64,000 bases of DNA. Origin: Staphylococcus sp. MI 10-1553. GTDB taxonomy: Bacteria; Bacillota; Bacilli; Staphylococcales; Staphylococcaceae. Within the stretch, counting starts at the first letter, position 1, and each line of letters starts with the position of its first letter. Of the stretch, positions 53,343 to 62,676 are shown one piece after another. Both the position numbers and the translations under genes were made by a program. The DNA lies in NCBI RefSeq assembly GCF_010365305.1, contig NZ_CP048279.1:186001-250000 (forward strand), written 5' to 3'. The notes below the pieces were generated by a model that was not told where the DNA came from, did not search any database, and saw only the letters and a list, made by a program, of their open reading frames with translations.

Positions 53343-55001
53343 ATGAGCGAAACAATAGCCAGACAATGGTGGAAGGAAGCGGTGGCGTACCAAGTATATC
53401 CCCGCAGTTTTAATGATTCGAATGGGGATGGAATAGGTGACTTAAGAGGCCTCATTGAAAAGCTAGATTATTTACAAGAACTCGGTATTGATGTCATTTG
53501 GTTAAGTCCGATGTTTCCATCACCGAATGCGGATAATGGTTATGATATTAGTGATTATCAAGCAATTAGTGAAACGTACGGGACGATGGCAGATTTTGAT
53601 GAATTGCTTGAAAAAGTTCATGTACGCGGTATGAGATTGATTTTAGATCTTGTAGTCAATCATACATCTGATGAGCATCCGTGGTTTATCGAGTCTAAGC
53701 AAAGTCGTAACAACCCAAAACGTGATTGGTACATTTGGTGTGATCCAGCAACGGATGGGTCTGAACCGAATAATTGGGAGAGCATTTTTAACGGCTCGAC
53801 TTGGAAATATGACGAGACAACGGATCAATACTATTTCCATTTATTTAGTGAGAAGCAACCGGATTTGAACTGGGAAAACCCAGCAGTTCGCGATGAAGTG
53901 TATAACATGATGAATTGGTGGTTTGATAAAGGGATTGACGGTTTTCGTGTCGATGCCATTACACATATTAAAAAATCATTTGAAGCGGGTCACCTTCCTG
54001 TACAAGAAGGCCAACAGTATGCACCTGCATTTGATGTGGCCATGAATCAACCAGGTATTTTAACGTGGTTACGTGAAATGAAGGCCAAATCACTGTCGCA
54101 ATATGACATTATGACAGTCGGTGAAGCAAACGGTGTAAACCCAGATGATGCTGAAAACTGGGTCGGTAGTGACAAAGGTGTTTTTAACATGATTTTCCAA
54201 TTTGAACATCTTGGGTTATGGGATAATATGGCATCACGACTGGATATTAAAGCGTACAAACAAGTACTCAATCGCTGGCAAAAGCAGTTGGAAAACATTG
54301 GGTGGAATGCGCTGTTTATTGAAAATCACGACCAACCGCGACGTGTGTCGACTTGGGGAGATGATCAACAATATTGGTATGCTTCAGCGACTAGTCATGC
54401 GCTTGTCTACTTTTTACAACAAGGTACGCCATTTATCTATCAAGGACAAGAAATAGGGATGACAAACTATCCGTTTACATCTATTGAACAATTCGATGAT
54501 GTGTCCGTTAAAAATGAATACCGTATTGTGCAAGAAGCGGGCGGCAATGTTGACGCATTACTTGAAAAATTGAGAATGGACAGTCGTGATAACTCAAGAA
54601 CACCAATGCAGTGGAATACGAGTGATCATGCAGGTTTTACGACAGGTACACCGTGGTTTCCAGTGAATCCAAACTATGTGGATATCAACGTAACACAACA
54701 AGAACAGGATCCGAAGTCGATTTTGAACTTTTATAAAGACCTCATTCGGTTGAAGAAATCAGATGATATTTATACGTATGGGCAATTTGATTTGGTCGAT
54801 GCTGATAATGATCAGTTGTTTGCTTATACACGATGTTTGAAAGGTCGCACTGTAGTGGTTATTGGCAATTTATCGGAGGAAGTCGCAAGTTTGAATACAG
54901 ATTTGAAGTTGAATGAAGGAGAAGTGCTACTCCATAATCATGGAGGCGCGGTGGACTTTAATGCCATTCGTCCTTATGAAGCATGTGTCGTTGCACTTTA
55001 A
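53343..55001 (+). CDS. GH13 alpha-glucosidase (oligo-1,6-glucosidase type)
   Basis: ATG 53343 sits 7 bases after AAGGAGG; the longer frame from 53271 overlaps the isomerase gene. The 552-residue protein has catalytic D204 (GFRVDAI), E261 (VGEAN) and D330 (ENHDQPR), close to positions in Bacillus oligo-1,6-glucosidase, and YQVYPRSFNDSNGDGIGDL at the start. It is cytosolic (no signal) and should split glucose from isomalto- or malto-oligosaccharides. It is last in the operon, so the sugars taken up by the opposing ABC importer are likely its substrates. Confidence 0.93.
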   Translation: MSETIARQWWKEAVAYQVYPRSFNDSNGDGIGDLRGLIEKLDYLQELGIDVIWLSPMFPSPNADNGYDISDYQAISETYGTMADFDELLEKVHVRGMRLILDLVVNHTSDEHPWFIESKQSRNNPKRDWYIWCDPATDGSEPNNWESIFNGSTWKYDETTDQYYFHLFSEKQPDLNWENPAVRDEVYNMMNWWFDKGIDGFRVDAITHIKKSFEAGHLPVQEGQQYAPAFDVAMNQPGILTWLREMKAKSLSQYDIMTVGEANGVNPDDAENWVGSDKGVFNMIFQFEHLGLWDNMASRLDIKAYKQVLNRWQKQLENIGWNALFIENHDQPRRVSTWGDDQQYWYASATSHALVYFLQQGTPFIYQGQEIGMTNYPFTSIEQFDDVSVKNEYRIVQEAGGNVDALLEKLRMDSRDNSRTPMQWNTSDHAGFTTGTPWFPVNPNYVDINVTQQEQDPKSILNFYKDLIRLKKSDDIYTYGQFDLVDADNDQLFAYTRCLKGRTVVVIGNLSEEVASLNTDLKLNEGEVLLHNHGGAVDFNAIRPYEACVVAL

Positions 55002-55017
55002 TATTAGCATTTGATTG

Positions 55018-55050
55018 AGGCTGGGAAAGTGAATTTCCTGGCCTTTTTTC
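55018..55050 (+). terminator. Terminator of the glucosidase operon
   Basis: AGGCTGGGAAA (55018-55028) pairs with TTTCCTGGCCT (55034-55044) with two wobbles, followed by a six-T run. Confidence 0.85.
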
Positions 55051-55142
55051 ATACACTCTCGCTAAGCAAGTTTAAATAAGATTAATCGGTGTTAAGTATA
55101 TATTGTGAATCTTCTTTATGGGGGCGTAATTTTAATGAGGTG

Positions 55143-55523
55143 ATGATGTTGTTAAAAGATAAAGAAAGTTTTAGACTGCTATACCAAGCCATCAGTGAAA
55201 TAGCAGATCGACTTGGAGATAACCAGTTAGAGACGGTTTCTGTAAGCTTATTGTTACTTGATTTTGATTTTGAACATGAAACTTTCGATAAACTCTATTT
55301 AGCATTATTGAAGTATTTGGATAAAGTGAATTCAGATCATATGAATCATAAGGAAATTTTAGATTTGATAGATCACACGATTCCAGAAGATAGAGAAATG
55401 AGCCTTTTTGTGAAAAATAAATTGATTATTGGTTTTGCTCATACGTACTTCCCGAAATTACAAGAGTTAGCAAATGAGATTAAGTCAGATATGGCAACTT
55501 CAATGGTGAAAAATCTTGAATGA
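55143..55523 (+). CDS. Hypothetical all-helical protein
   Basis: The most likely start is ATG 55143 or 55146 behind GAGGTG, giving about 126 residues. A TTG/other start further up (55089) lacks a site. The sequence is acidic and helical (ESFRLLYQAISEIADRLGD; LYLALLKYLDKVN; KNKLIIGFAHTYFPKLQELANEI) with no Cys and no membrane span. I do not recognise the family. It lies between two sugar operons and has its own terminator. The stand-alone layout and size resemble small immunity or anti-toxin proteins, but nothing shows that. Confidence 0.6.
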   Translation: MMLLKDKESFRLLYQAISEIADRLGDNQLETVSVSLLLLDFDFEHETFDKLYLALLKYLDKVNSDHMNHKEILDLIDHTIPEDREMSLFVKNKLIIGFAHTYFPKLQELANEIKSDMATSMVKNLE

Positions 55524-55528
55524 TGTTA

Positions 55529-55566
55529 AAAAAACAAGCAGAGTATACGCGCTCTGCCTGTTTTTG
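55529..55566. terminator. Bidirectional terminator
   Basis: AAAACAAGCAGAG pairs with CTCTGCCTGTTTTT with one mismatch, with A- and T-tracts on either side, between the hypothetical gene and the convergent permease gene. Confidence 0.8.
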
Positions 55567-55573
55567 TAAATGT

Positions 55574-56413
55574 TTAGCCTTTTGTTGCCCCAGCTGTTAA
55601 ACCTGAAACTAAAAACTTTTGTAAGAATAGGAACACGATTGAGATAGGTAATGCAATCATAATCGCCCCAGCTGCAAAGACTGTGAAATTGTTGGCATAT
55701 TGATGGTTAATAAAGTTAAACAATCCGACTGCCAACGTATATTTTTCAGGGCTACGTAAGAGGATCTTCGGTAAGATGAAGTCCATGAAAGGCCCCATGA
55801 AATTAAATAATGCAACGACTGCTAAAATCGGTTTTGCGAGTGGTAACATAATTTGAAAGAAAATACGCATATGACTCGCACCGTCAATTTTAGCCGATTC
55901 GTCAAGTTCTTTCGGTATGGTGTCGAAATAACCTTTAACTAGGAAGGCATTCATCGGAATAGAACCACCGATGTACACTAATGTTAAGCCGAGTAAAGAA
56001 TCGAGCAGACCGATAGTATTGAGCAAGATATAAATCGCCACCATCGCCATGAGTACAGGGAACATTTGTAAGATAAGAAAGGTGATTAAACCGTATTTTC
56101 GTCCTACAAAACGATATCTAGAAAATGCATAAGATGTCAGTGTGACAAAAATCACGCTAAATAATGCATTAGCTGAAGCGACGAGTAAAGTGTTTTTATA
56201 CCAAGTTAAATATTGGCTATTTTCATCTGTCAGTAAATAAATATAATTGGCAAAGGTCGCGTTGTCTGGAATCATTTTGGCGCCATAAAGTGTTGTGCCC
56301 GGATTGAGCGAGATGCCGAACGTCCAAAGCAGTGGGTATAAAATGATGACAAACATGAACGCAATAAAGCCATAGATACCGATTGCTTTCCAAACTTTTT
56401 TATTTTGGTTCAT
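55574..56413 (-). CDS. Maltodextrin-type ABC transporter permease (MalG-like)
   Basis: The start at 56413 (GGAGGGATTTAGT before ATG) gives 279 residues, one base after the malF-like stop; a longer frame to 56512 lies inside the upstream gene. Six hydrophobic spans are seen, and the EAA loop ELDESAKIDGASHMRIFFQIMLP contacts the ATPase. It ends VSGLTAGATKG, as MalG homologues do. It forms the channel with the next protein. Confidence 0.92.
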   Translation of the reverse strand: MNQNKKVWKAIGIYGFIAFMFVIILYPLLWTFGISLNPGTTLYGAKMIPDNATFANYIYLLTDENSQYLTWYKNTLLVASANALFSVIFVTLTSYAFSRYRFVGRKYGLITFLILQMFPVLMAMVAIYILLNTIGLLDSLLGLTLVYIGGSIPMNAFLVKGYFDTIPKELDESAKIDGASHMRIFFQIMLPLAKPILAVVALFNFMGPFMDFILPKILLRSPEKYTLAVGLFNFINHQYANNFTVFAAGAIMIALPISIVFLFLQKFLVSGLTAGATKG

Positions 56414-56414
56414 A

Positions 56415-57683
56415 CTAAATCCCTCCCTCGTCCTTGAATGTGCTTGTACGTCTGAATTGTAAAAATGCGATAATCGCGACGATAAAGCCGATAATGAGTG
56501 ATACAACGGCACCCATATTAAAATTGTTGAATTCGAAAGTTAAGCTGTAAACCCAAGAAATCAGGATGTCTGTGCTACCTGCATTTTGTCCTGGTACAGG
56601 CGGTCCCCCTTCATTAAAGAGGTAAATTAAGTTGAAGTTATTAAAGTTTCCAGCATATTGCATAATAAGTAATGGCGCTGTCGCAAATAAGACGTGTGGC
56701 AATGTAATGTGACGGAATTTTTGCCAACTTGATGCCCCATCGATGTCTGCTGCCTCATACCAGTCTGGCGAAATACTTTGTAATACACCTGTGAAAAGGG
56801 CGAAAACAAATGGGAAGCCGAGCCATGTTTGAATTGCGATTAAAGCGACTTTTGTCCAAAACGGATCATTCAACCAAGCAGGTGCAACACCTAATAATGG
56901 TTGCAAAATGGTATTGTTAATCGCACCAAATTCATCATTAAATAATGCTGCAAAAATTAAGATTGTGACGAATGCCGGAACAGCCCACGGTAAAATTAAT
57001 ACTGTACGAATGAAGCGTTTGAATTTCACGAGTGGGTGGTTCACAATAATGGCTAAAAAGAGTCCTAATGCAATTTGTAATGTCGTTGCGACAAGAGTCC
57101 ACACAATCGTCCAAGTGATGACGCTAAAAAATGTATGGCGCCAAATGTCGATAGTGAATAAAGTTTTAAAGTTTTCAAGACCGACCCATTCTAATGTGTG
57201 ACGCGGGGGTGCATTGTATAAGTTGTAATTCGTGAATGCGACCGCACCCATAAACAATAATGGGAAGACAACAATAAAGACGAGTAAAAACATGCCTGGT
57301 GAAATTAACAAGTATGGAAATGTTTTGTCCCACGCTGCAATACGACGTGCTTTCGAGTCTTTAATTTCTTCACCACGATTAAAGCGTTCAGCTGTGCGAT
57401 AAGCGTCGGTGATGTTCACAATATAAAGCGTTAACGCAAAAGCGATGAGTAATACTGAAATAATCCCTTGTGCTAATAACACGCGTGAATCATCTAATTT
57501 AGGGATAGTTCCGAGTGTGAAGAGCCCCCAAAAGCCAATGTTGAAAAATTGATAGAATACAGAAATAAAGCTGATGAAAAAGATGATGCAACAGAGCCCT
57601 TTGACAAATTGACGATTATAGCATTGTCCGAGGCCTGGAATGATGGATAGTATTGCCGCTAATTTAGCATTTCGTTGATTCAT
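56415..57683 (-). CDS. Maltodextrin-type ABC transporter permease (MalF-like)
   Basis: The 422-residue protein has about eight spans: two extra N-terminal ones (about 5-40, 70-95) as in Gram-positive MdxF, then the transport core with EAADIDGASSWQKFRHITLP, the EAA loop. TFWTKVALIAIQTWLGFPF and GGPPVPGQNAGSTDIL are conserved in maltodextrin permeases. AAAGGAG precedes the ATG. It is between the binding-protein and MalG-like genes. Confidence 0.92.
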   Translation of the reverse strand: MNQRNAKLAAILSIIPGLGQCYNRQFVKGLCCIIFFISFISVFYQFFNIGFWGLFTLGTIPKLDDSRVLLAQGIISVLLIAFALTLYIVNITDAYRTAERFNRGEEIKDSKARRIAAWDKTFPYLLISPGMFLLVFIVVFPLLFMGAVAFTNYNLYNAPPRHTLEWVGLENFKTLFTIDIWRHTFFSVITWTIVWTLVATTLQIALGLFLAIIVNHPLVKFKRFIRTVLILPWAVPAFVTILIFAALFNDEFGAINNTILQPLLGVAPAWLNDPFWTKVALIAIQTWLGFPFVFALFTGVLQSISPDWYEAADIDGASSWQKFRHITLPHVLFATAPLLIMQYAGNFNNFNLIYLFNEGGPPVPGQNAGSTDILISWVYSLTFEFNNFNMGAVVSLIIGFIVAIIAFLQFRRTSTFKDEGGI

Positions 57684-57697
57684 AGGGCGACTCCTTT

Positions 57698-58957
57698 CTA
57701 TTCGTTATCGTTCGGTTGCAAAATTTTGATATTTTGTTGAATGTCTCGGTTAGCATCTTCTAATGCTTGCTTTGGATCTTGGCCTTCTGAAATGAACGTA
57801 CTTGCATTTGCCATTGGTGTCCACACTTGTCTCATTTCAGGAATATTTGGCATCGGTTCAGCATTTCTCGCTTGTTCTTCAAAAGCCTTTAAGTTTGGAT
57901 TAGACGATTTCACATCGAGACGACCTGTAATTTCATTGCGTTCATCTGTATATTTTTGAAGTGTATCCTGACTTGTTAAATACAACATCAAATCTTTAGC
58001 CCAATATTTAGATGCGCTATATTCAGATAAATACCAACCACGCACGCCGAGATAAGGTCTCATCTTCATCCCATTATCAGAAGGCAACGTTGTTACACCG
58101 AGGTCATCACCCAATGTTTGTTGAAATTCTGTAAGGTTCCACGGCCCTGTCACAAACTGGCCGACTTGTCCATCTTTGAATAAACCAATCATAATGTTAT
58201 GTGTAGCCGCTTTAGGTAAGTAACCTTTCTCGTACCATTTTTGTAGTCGTTTACCGTTTTTAATGACTTGTGGATCATTAATGCCAGTTTGGTGAACATC
58301 ATACTGGTCGCCATTTTTCTTAAATACGTAATTATTGCTGTTAAACATGAATGGATAGTTAAAATACGGATCACGGCCATCAAATAAAAAGCCGTATTGA
58401 TGGTCATCAGGCTTATTAATACGGTCGGCATTCGCTTCGACTTCTTGAATCGTCTTAGGTGCCGTTTTGACATACTTCTTGTTATAGAGTAATGCTGTTG
58501 ACTCAACAATAGACGGTAAAGCGAGTTGTTTATTGTCATAATTGAGTGCGCGTAATGCTTGTTTGTTAAAGCCCTCCAATTGTTTATCCGTAAAGTCCAG
58601 TTCGGCAGCAAGCCCTTGCAAATATGCACTACCTGTATTGTCATGCGCGAGGAAAAAGAGGTCAGGTCCTTTACCAGCTGGCGCATCCAAGGATAAATTT
58701 TCTAACTGATCATTTTGTGCGACATTAACGAGACGAACTGGAATGCCTGTCTTTTTCGTATAGGCAGCAGTAATTTTTTTGTAAAAGGCCATTTGCGCAT
58801 CACCATCGACCCACATAGTGAGTTGCTCCGGTTTTTCTTTCGTATTATCACGATTCAATGCTGCTTCTATGTCTTTTTGTGAACGGTTAGGACCACAAGC
58901 CGTTAAGACGACAAGCACGGTGATGAGTAAGAGTGCTGCTTTTAACATCTTGTTCAT
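57698..58957 (-). CDS. Maltodextrin-type substrate-binding lipoprotein
   Basis: The 419-residue extracellular binding protein starts with a lipoprotein signal ending LTAC (Cys near residue 21), so it is anchored to the outer membrane face. The type-1 binding fold shows LTMWVDGDAQMAFYKKI, GKGPDLFFLAHD and GPWNLTEFQQTLGDD with the late NEITGRLDV region. It should deliver malto- or related oligosaccharides to the two permeases. GGGGGGAT precedes the ATG, 12 bases after the ATPase gene. Confidence 0.9.
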   Translation of the reverse strand: MNKMLKAALLLITVLVVLTACGPNRSQKDIEAALNRDNTKEKPEQLTMWVDGDAQMAFYKKITAAYTKKTGIPVRLVNVAQNDQLENLSLDAPAGKGPDLFFLAHDNTGSAYLQGLAAELDFTDKQLEGFNKQALRALNYDNKQLALPSIVESTALLYNKKYVKTAPKTIQEVEANADRINKPDDHQYGFLFDGRDPYFNYPFMFNSNNYVFKKNGDQYDVHQTGINDPQVIKNGKRLQKWYEKGYLPKAATHNIMIGLFKDGQVGQFVTGPWNLTEFQQTLGDDLGVTTLPSDNGMKMRPYLGVRGWYLSEYSASKYWAKDLMLYLTSQDTLQKYTDERNEITGRLDVKSSNPNLKAFEEQARNAEPMPNIPEMRQVWTPMANASTFISEGQDPKQALEDANRDIQQNIKILQPNDNE

Positions 58958-58969
58958 GTGAATCCCCCC

Positions 58970-60067
58970 TTATACGATGCGATTTCCATTAGCTGGATTA
59001 AAGAAGTGACATTTGTTCATATCAAAAGCGAGTGTAAGTGTTTCACCTGCTGACACTTTTGTCCGTGCGTCGAGTTTAGCGATGATTTCATGCTGTTCAA
59101 ATTGTGTGTGCACCATAATTTCAGAACCTAATAATTCAGAGACAATGACTTTAGATGCGAAAGCTGTTTCTGGTGACGCTTGAATAAAAATAGGTTCTTC
59201 ATGAATGTCTTCAGGACGGATACCTAATGTGACAGTTTGATTTTCAAAGCCTTTTTCTTTTAACTTTTCGAATTTTTTGTGCGCTAATTTAAATCGTTTT
59301 GTGCCGATTTGAATCCCTTGAGCAGTGACTGTCACATCAATCATATTCATGGCAGGTGAGCCGATAAATTGTGCGACGAAAATATTGTCAGGTGCATCGT
59401 AAATTTCACGTGGTGTACCGATTTGCATAATATGCCCATCTTTTAATACGACGATACGTGTGGCCATTGTTAAAGCTTCAGTCTGATCATGTGTGACATA
59501 AATCGTTGTTGTGTTCAGACGATGATGTAGTTTTAAAATTTCTGTGCGCATTTGAACACGTAATTTGGCATCTAGATTTGATAACGGCTCGTCCATTAAA
59601 AAGACTTTGGCATCTCGCACAATCGCACGACCCAATGCGACACGTTGACGTTGCCCACCAGAAAGTGCTTTCGGTTTACGGTTCAAATAATCTGTAAGTC
59701 CTAAAATCTCTGCTGCTTCTTTGACACGTTTGTCGATTTCAGCTTTGTCGAATTTACGCAGTTTGAGGCCGAATGCCATATTTTCATAAACCGTCATGTG
59801 CGGATAAAGTGCATAGTTTTGAAACACCATCGCAATGTCACGGTTTTTAGGTTCAACATCATTCATACGTTGTCCATCAATATAAAAATCTCCCCCTGTA
59901 ATGGATTCAAGTCCCGCAATCATACGTAATGTTGTTGATTTACCGCAACCAGATGGCCCAACAAAGACGATGAACTCCTTATCAGAAATATCTAGATTGA
60001 AATCTTTAACGACTGTGTTGTTGTTATCGTAAACCTTTTTGATATGTGACAATTTTAACTCAGGCAT
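58970..60067 (-). CDS. msmX: Sugar ABC transporter ATPase (MsmX/UgpC family)
   Basis: The 365-residue protein has Walker A GPSGCGKST, signature LSGGQRQRVALGRAIV, Walker B VFLMDEPLSNLD, switch His in YVTHDQTEA, and a C-terminal TOBE/regulatory domain (about 240-365) ending in NPANGNRIV. It energises the importer encoded downstream and, in relatives, may serve several sugar importers. It is the first gene of the leftward operon, whose promoter is flanked by two cre/LacI-type dyads. GGGGGTAT precedes the ATG. Confidence 0.93.
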   Translation of the reverse strand: MPELKLSHIKKVYDNNNTVVKDFNLDISDKEFIVFVGPSGCGKSTTLRMIAGLESITGGDFYIDGQRMNDVEPKNRDIAMVFQNYALYPHMTVYENMAFGLKLRKFDKAEIDKRVKEAAEILGLTDYLNRKPKALSGGQRQRVALGRAIVRDAKVFLMDEPLSNLDAKLRVQMRTEILKLHHRLNTTTIYVTHDQTEALTMATRIVVLKDGHIMQIGTPREIYDAPDNIFVAQFIGSPAMNMIDVTVTAQGIQIGTKRFKLAHKKFEKLKEKGFENQTVTLGIRPEDIHEEPIFIQASPETAFASKVIVSELLGSEIMVHTQFEQHEIIAKLDARTKVSAGETLTLAFDMNKCHFFNPANGNRIV

Positions 60068-60095
60068 AGCTATACCCCCTGTGAAGATTAAATTT

Positions 60096-60163
60096 TGTAA
60101 TCGTTTACAAATAGTTTATAATTCCGTTCTGTTCCTGTCAATTTAAATTTGAAAACGATTACA
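60096..60163 (-). promoter_or_regulatory. Promoter of the ABC importer operon with two operators
   Basis: Read on the - strand: dyad TGTAATCGTTTTCA (60150-60163), -35 TTGACA (60136-60141), -10 TATAAA (60115-60120, spacing 15) or an overlapping TAAACT (spacing 17), and dyad TGTAAACGATTACA (60096-60109). The dyads lie upstream of the -35 and after the -10, the same arrangement as at 50066-50122. Confidence 0.7.
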
Positions 60164-60323
60164 TTTTAAAGTGGAAATGTATGGATGATTAAAGAAAAGT
60201 CCGTGTGAAGTTTTTAATGAAAGAAGGGCGATGAAATAGAAAGCGCATGTGACGATTAAAAAAAGAGGAGGGGAATAAAGTGATATGAGCCACCATACTA
60301 ACACTTTGACACAAATTGAAAAA

Positions 60324-60349
60324 AGCTAGGACAGCGCGTTATCCTAGCT
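60324..60349. terminator. AGCTAGGA/TCCTAGCT hairpin
   Basis: A perfect 8-bp stem (60324-60331 with 60342-60349) of the same family as the hairpin at 8520. There is an A-tract before it (serving the - strand) and only a short T-rich stretch after. No gene ends here. Confidence 0.45.
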
Positions 60350-60479
60350 ATTCTTGCCTATGATAAGTGGAAATCAGATTAGTGAAATCTAAAATCAATT
60401 GAGGTTAATGGGGTCAAAAAAACTAATGCTTTAGATCCTTTTCAGTCCAAAAATTTGCCCTCATTCATTCACTGTCTTT

Positions 60480-60790
60480 GAAATTTAATTGCTAAAATGG
60501 GCGAGATTCCTGGGAAAGCATGATAAAGTCAAAATATTGTCATCTAACTTTAAAAGTGGCTACTGTTTAATGCAGTAGCTGTCTGACTTCGCAATGCTCC
60601 GGCTTTTGAGAAGTCTAGTCAGCCTTGCGGGGGCAGTACTACGAAATTTTTGTTGCACATAAGATTTCTGTACTGCTCCCAAAATCTGCCAACGCTTCCT
60701 TTACACATGTAACAGTAAAATTAGAGCGTTGGTGAGTTGAAGGGGCAGCCTAGGAACGCGAGCTCATGATAGCAATTGTTGAAATTTAGA
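60480..60790 (+). repeat. Interspersed structured element, copy C (long form)
   Basis: Inverted relative of 840-1190 and extended relative of 47255-47405. Hairpins: 60585-60594 with 60606-60615 (GACTTC.CAA, one mismatch); GCAGTAC...GAAAT with ATTTC...GTACTGC (about 60633-60677); and CCAACGCT with AGCGTTGG (about 60688-60735). Starts near TTGCTAAAATGGGCGAGATT. Not translated in any convincing frame. Confidence 0.7.
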
Positions 60791-60860
60791 AAGGGACGCG
60801 GGTCATTTTATTAAAATATATCATGTAAGACAATCAAACTTTTTAAAGCATATGACAGAT

Positions 60861-62036
60861 TTACGCACTACCTGGAAGGGATGCTTTTTTCTGCTTTTTA
60901 AATACACGTTTTGCAATTTTCGGTGCGAATTGGAACAGTGTCACACCGATAATGGCAGAGATAAGGATGAATATCCCGCTTAATGTTTTAATTTGTGTCG
61001 AGGCAAATCCTGCGATAATCATTGAAAATTCACCGCGCTGTGTGAAGGACAATCCCGCTCGTAATGCAGGGACGTTGTTGAGCCCAAATTGTTTGCCACC
61101 CACATAGCCGACAATGAGTTTTGATAAGACCGACCAGACGACAAGGACGATTAAAACGTTGACCATTGAAATACCCGCAGTGAGTTCAATCGACAACCCA
61201 AAGTTAATAAAGAAAATCGGCATTAAGAGGTCACGTAAGTTGCGCACAGTTTGTTGTAACATCGATGTTTTGCGTATTTCAGCTAACATCATTCCGGCCA
61301 AAAAGGCACCGAATACTTCTGATAGGCCGAGCTGAATCGCAATACCGGCATAAGTTAAGCTAATTCCGACCATAAATAAAATAAAGAAATCTTCGTTGAC
61401 ATATTTTTCGACAAAAGTCCCAAGCTTTCTGAAAATAAATTGTCCGATGAGAATCGCCCCAGCGAGCAATACGATAATTTTAACGAGTACGAGTGACAAA
61501 CCGCTTGCTGTTAATGCTTGACTCATGAACAGACTAGCAATGATGGTCACGAGTAATGGAGAAACAATATCTTCAAAAACGAGTAAGCCTAAGATGAAGT
61601 TAGAATCTTTTGTTGTCATTCGATTGTTTTTCTCCAGGAGTTTAACGGTAATCGATGAACTTGTTGCATAAACGACGCCGCCTAATAATAAAGCAATCTC
61701 AATAGGTTGTTTCATGAAAAGGAGTAAAGCAACAGTCACGCCGAATGATAAGAAGAGGTCTAATAATCCAGCTTTGTAAATATTTAATGCGAGTTTTTTG
61801 AGTTGATTGACAGGGAATTCCATACCGAGCATGAAAAACATCAACACAATACCTACTTCTGCAGCAAACGCTAATATTTCAGAATGGCTCACAAAGAACG
61901 CGAGCCCGATACCGATAAGTAAAAAGATAATAATATCAGGTGCTTTAATTCGATTGGCAAGGTAAGCGCTAATAAAAAGCAGTGAAATTAAGAGCCCGCT
62001 CAGTAGTAGGACTTCAGACATGTTAGAAAAGTCCAT
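60861..62036 (-). CDS. CPA2-family cation:proton antiporter
   Basis: ATG 62036 follows AAGGAT, which overlaps the stop of the upstream gene; an in-frame ATG at 62060 lies inside that gene. The 391-residue protein has about 12 spans, with FFMLGMEFPVNQL, VVYATSSSITVKLLEKN, LLVFEDIVSPLLV, GAFLAGMMLAE and LSFTQRGEFSMIIAG as Na+/H+-exchanger (KefB/KhtU) landmarks. It exchanges K+ or Na+ for protons. The regulatory subunit is encoded just upstream. Confidence 0.9.
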   Translation of the reverse strand: MDFSNMSEVLLLSGLLISLLFISAYLANRIKAPDIIIFLLIGIGLAFFVSHSEILAFAAEVGIVLMFFMLGMEFPVNQLKKLALNIYKAGLLDLFLSFGVTVALLLFMKQPIEIALLLGGVVYATSSSITVKLLEKNNRMTTKDSNFILGLLVFEDIVSPLLVTIIASLFMSQALTASGLSLVLVKIIVLLAGAILIGQFIFRKLGTFVEKYVNEDFFILFMVGISLTYAGIAIQLGLSEVFGAFLAGMMLAEIRKTSMLQQTVRNLRDLLMPIFFINFGLSIELTAGISMVNVLIVLVVWSVLSKLIVGYVGGKQFGLNNVPALRAGLSFTQRGEFSMIIAGFASTQIKTLSGIFILISAIIGVTLFQFAPKIAKRVFKKQKKASLPGSA

Positions 62037-62041
62037 AAGCG

Positions 62042-62527
62042 CTATCCTTGTGGTCGACAAGCGGCTTCGAATTCTGAAACTGCATCGTTATACCCAATGA
62101 CGAGTAAGATATCCCCTTCATGTATCAGTTCGCTTGAATCAGGTTTTGGAATGATGTCTGAACCACGACTAATGCCGACGATGTTCACGCCATTTGGCAC
62201 ACGGTGTTCAGCTTGTTCAATATTAATGCCTTTTAATGGAGAAAGTTGGCCCACCTTAATCCAGTCCACGAGCATTTGTTTACGCAATAATGTAAAACGT
62301 TCGAAAGCTTGCTTTTCCATTGTGTCATGGTTAACGTCCATGAGCTTTAATGCAATTTCGCGTGCTTCACTTTCATTTAATCCAATATTTGCGATGACAT
62401 CTTCATCATCGTCAGTAATGTAAATTTCTCGTTTACCATTATAATGTAAAATCACGTGCACAATTTCGTTGTTAGCGGTAGTGAGACTGTACTTTGTCCC
62501 TACGCCAGGAATGATTTGTCCTTCCAT
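62042..62527 (-). CDS. TrkA-C domain regulatory subunit of the antiporter (KhtT-like)
   Basis: Start at 62527 behind AAGGAGG gives 161 residues; the frame to 62578 has no such site. The N-terminal part (about 1-85) resembles KhtT (IPGVGTKYSLTTANNEIVHVILHYNGKREIYI), and the C-terminal TrkA-C domain is HRVPNGVNIVGISRG...LIHEGDILLVIGY. In Bacillus KhtTU, this subunit gates the antiporter in response to pH or cyclic di-AMP. It ends 5 bases before the antiporter start, so the two genes are coupled. Confidence 0.88.
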   Translation of the reverse strand: MEGQIIPGVGTKYSLTTANNEIVHVILHYNGKREIYITDDDEDVIANIGLNESEAREIALKLMDVNHDTMEKQAFERFTLLRKQMLVDWIKVGQLSPLKGINIEQAEHRVPNGVNIVGISRGSDIIPKPDSSELIHEGDILLVIGYNDAVSEFEAACRPQG

Positions 62528-62676
62528 GTTAAAGCCTCCTTGTTGAAAAAGGTTGTTTACTTTACTCTTTCGGGTCATTAGTAGTATAATATTTATACTG
62601 ATATCATTAGATTATAGACGTTAATGTATTAATAGTCAAACTCATCTATTACAGTATTGAGAATGGAGTGGGGAAC

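Larger units (their letters stand above)
60068..60860. other. Intergenic region: promoter, hairpin and repeat copy C
   Basis: No gene is supported. After the promoter/operator block it has a hairpin at 60324-60349 and repeat copy C from about 60480 to 60790. The antiporter gene ends at 60861. Confidence 0.5.
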
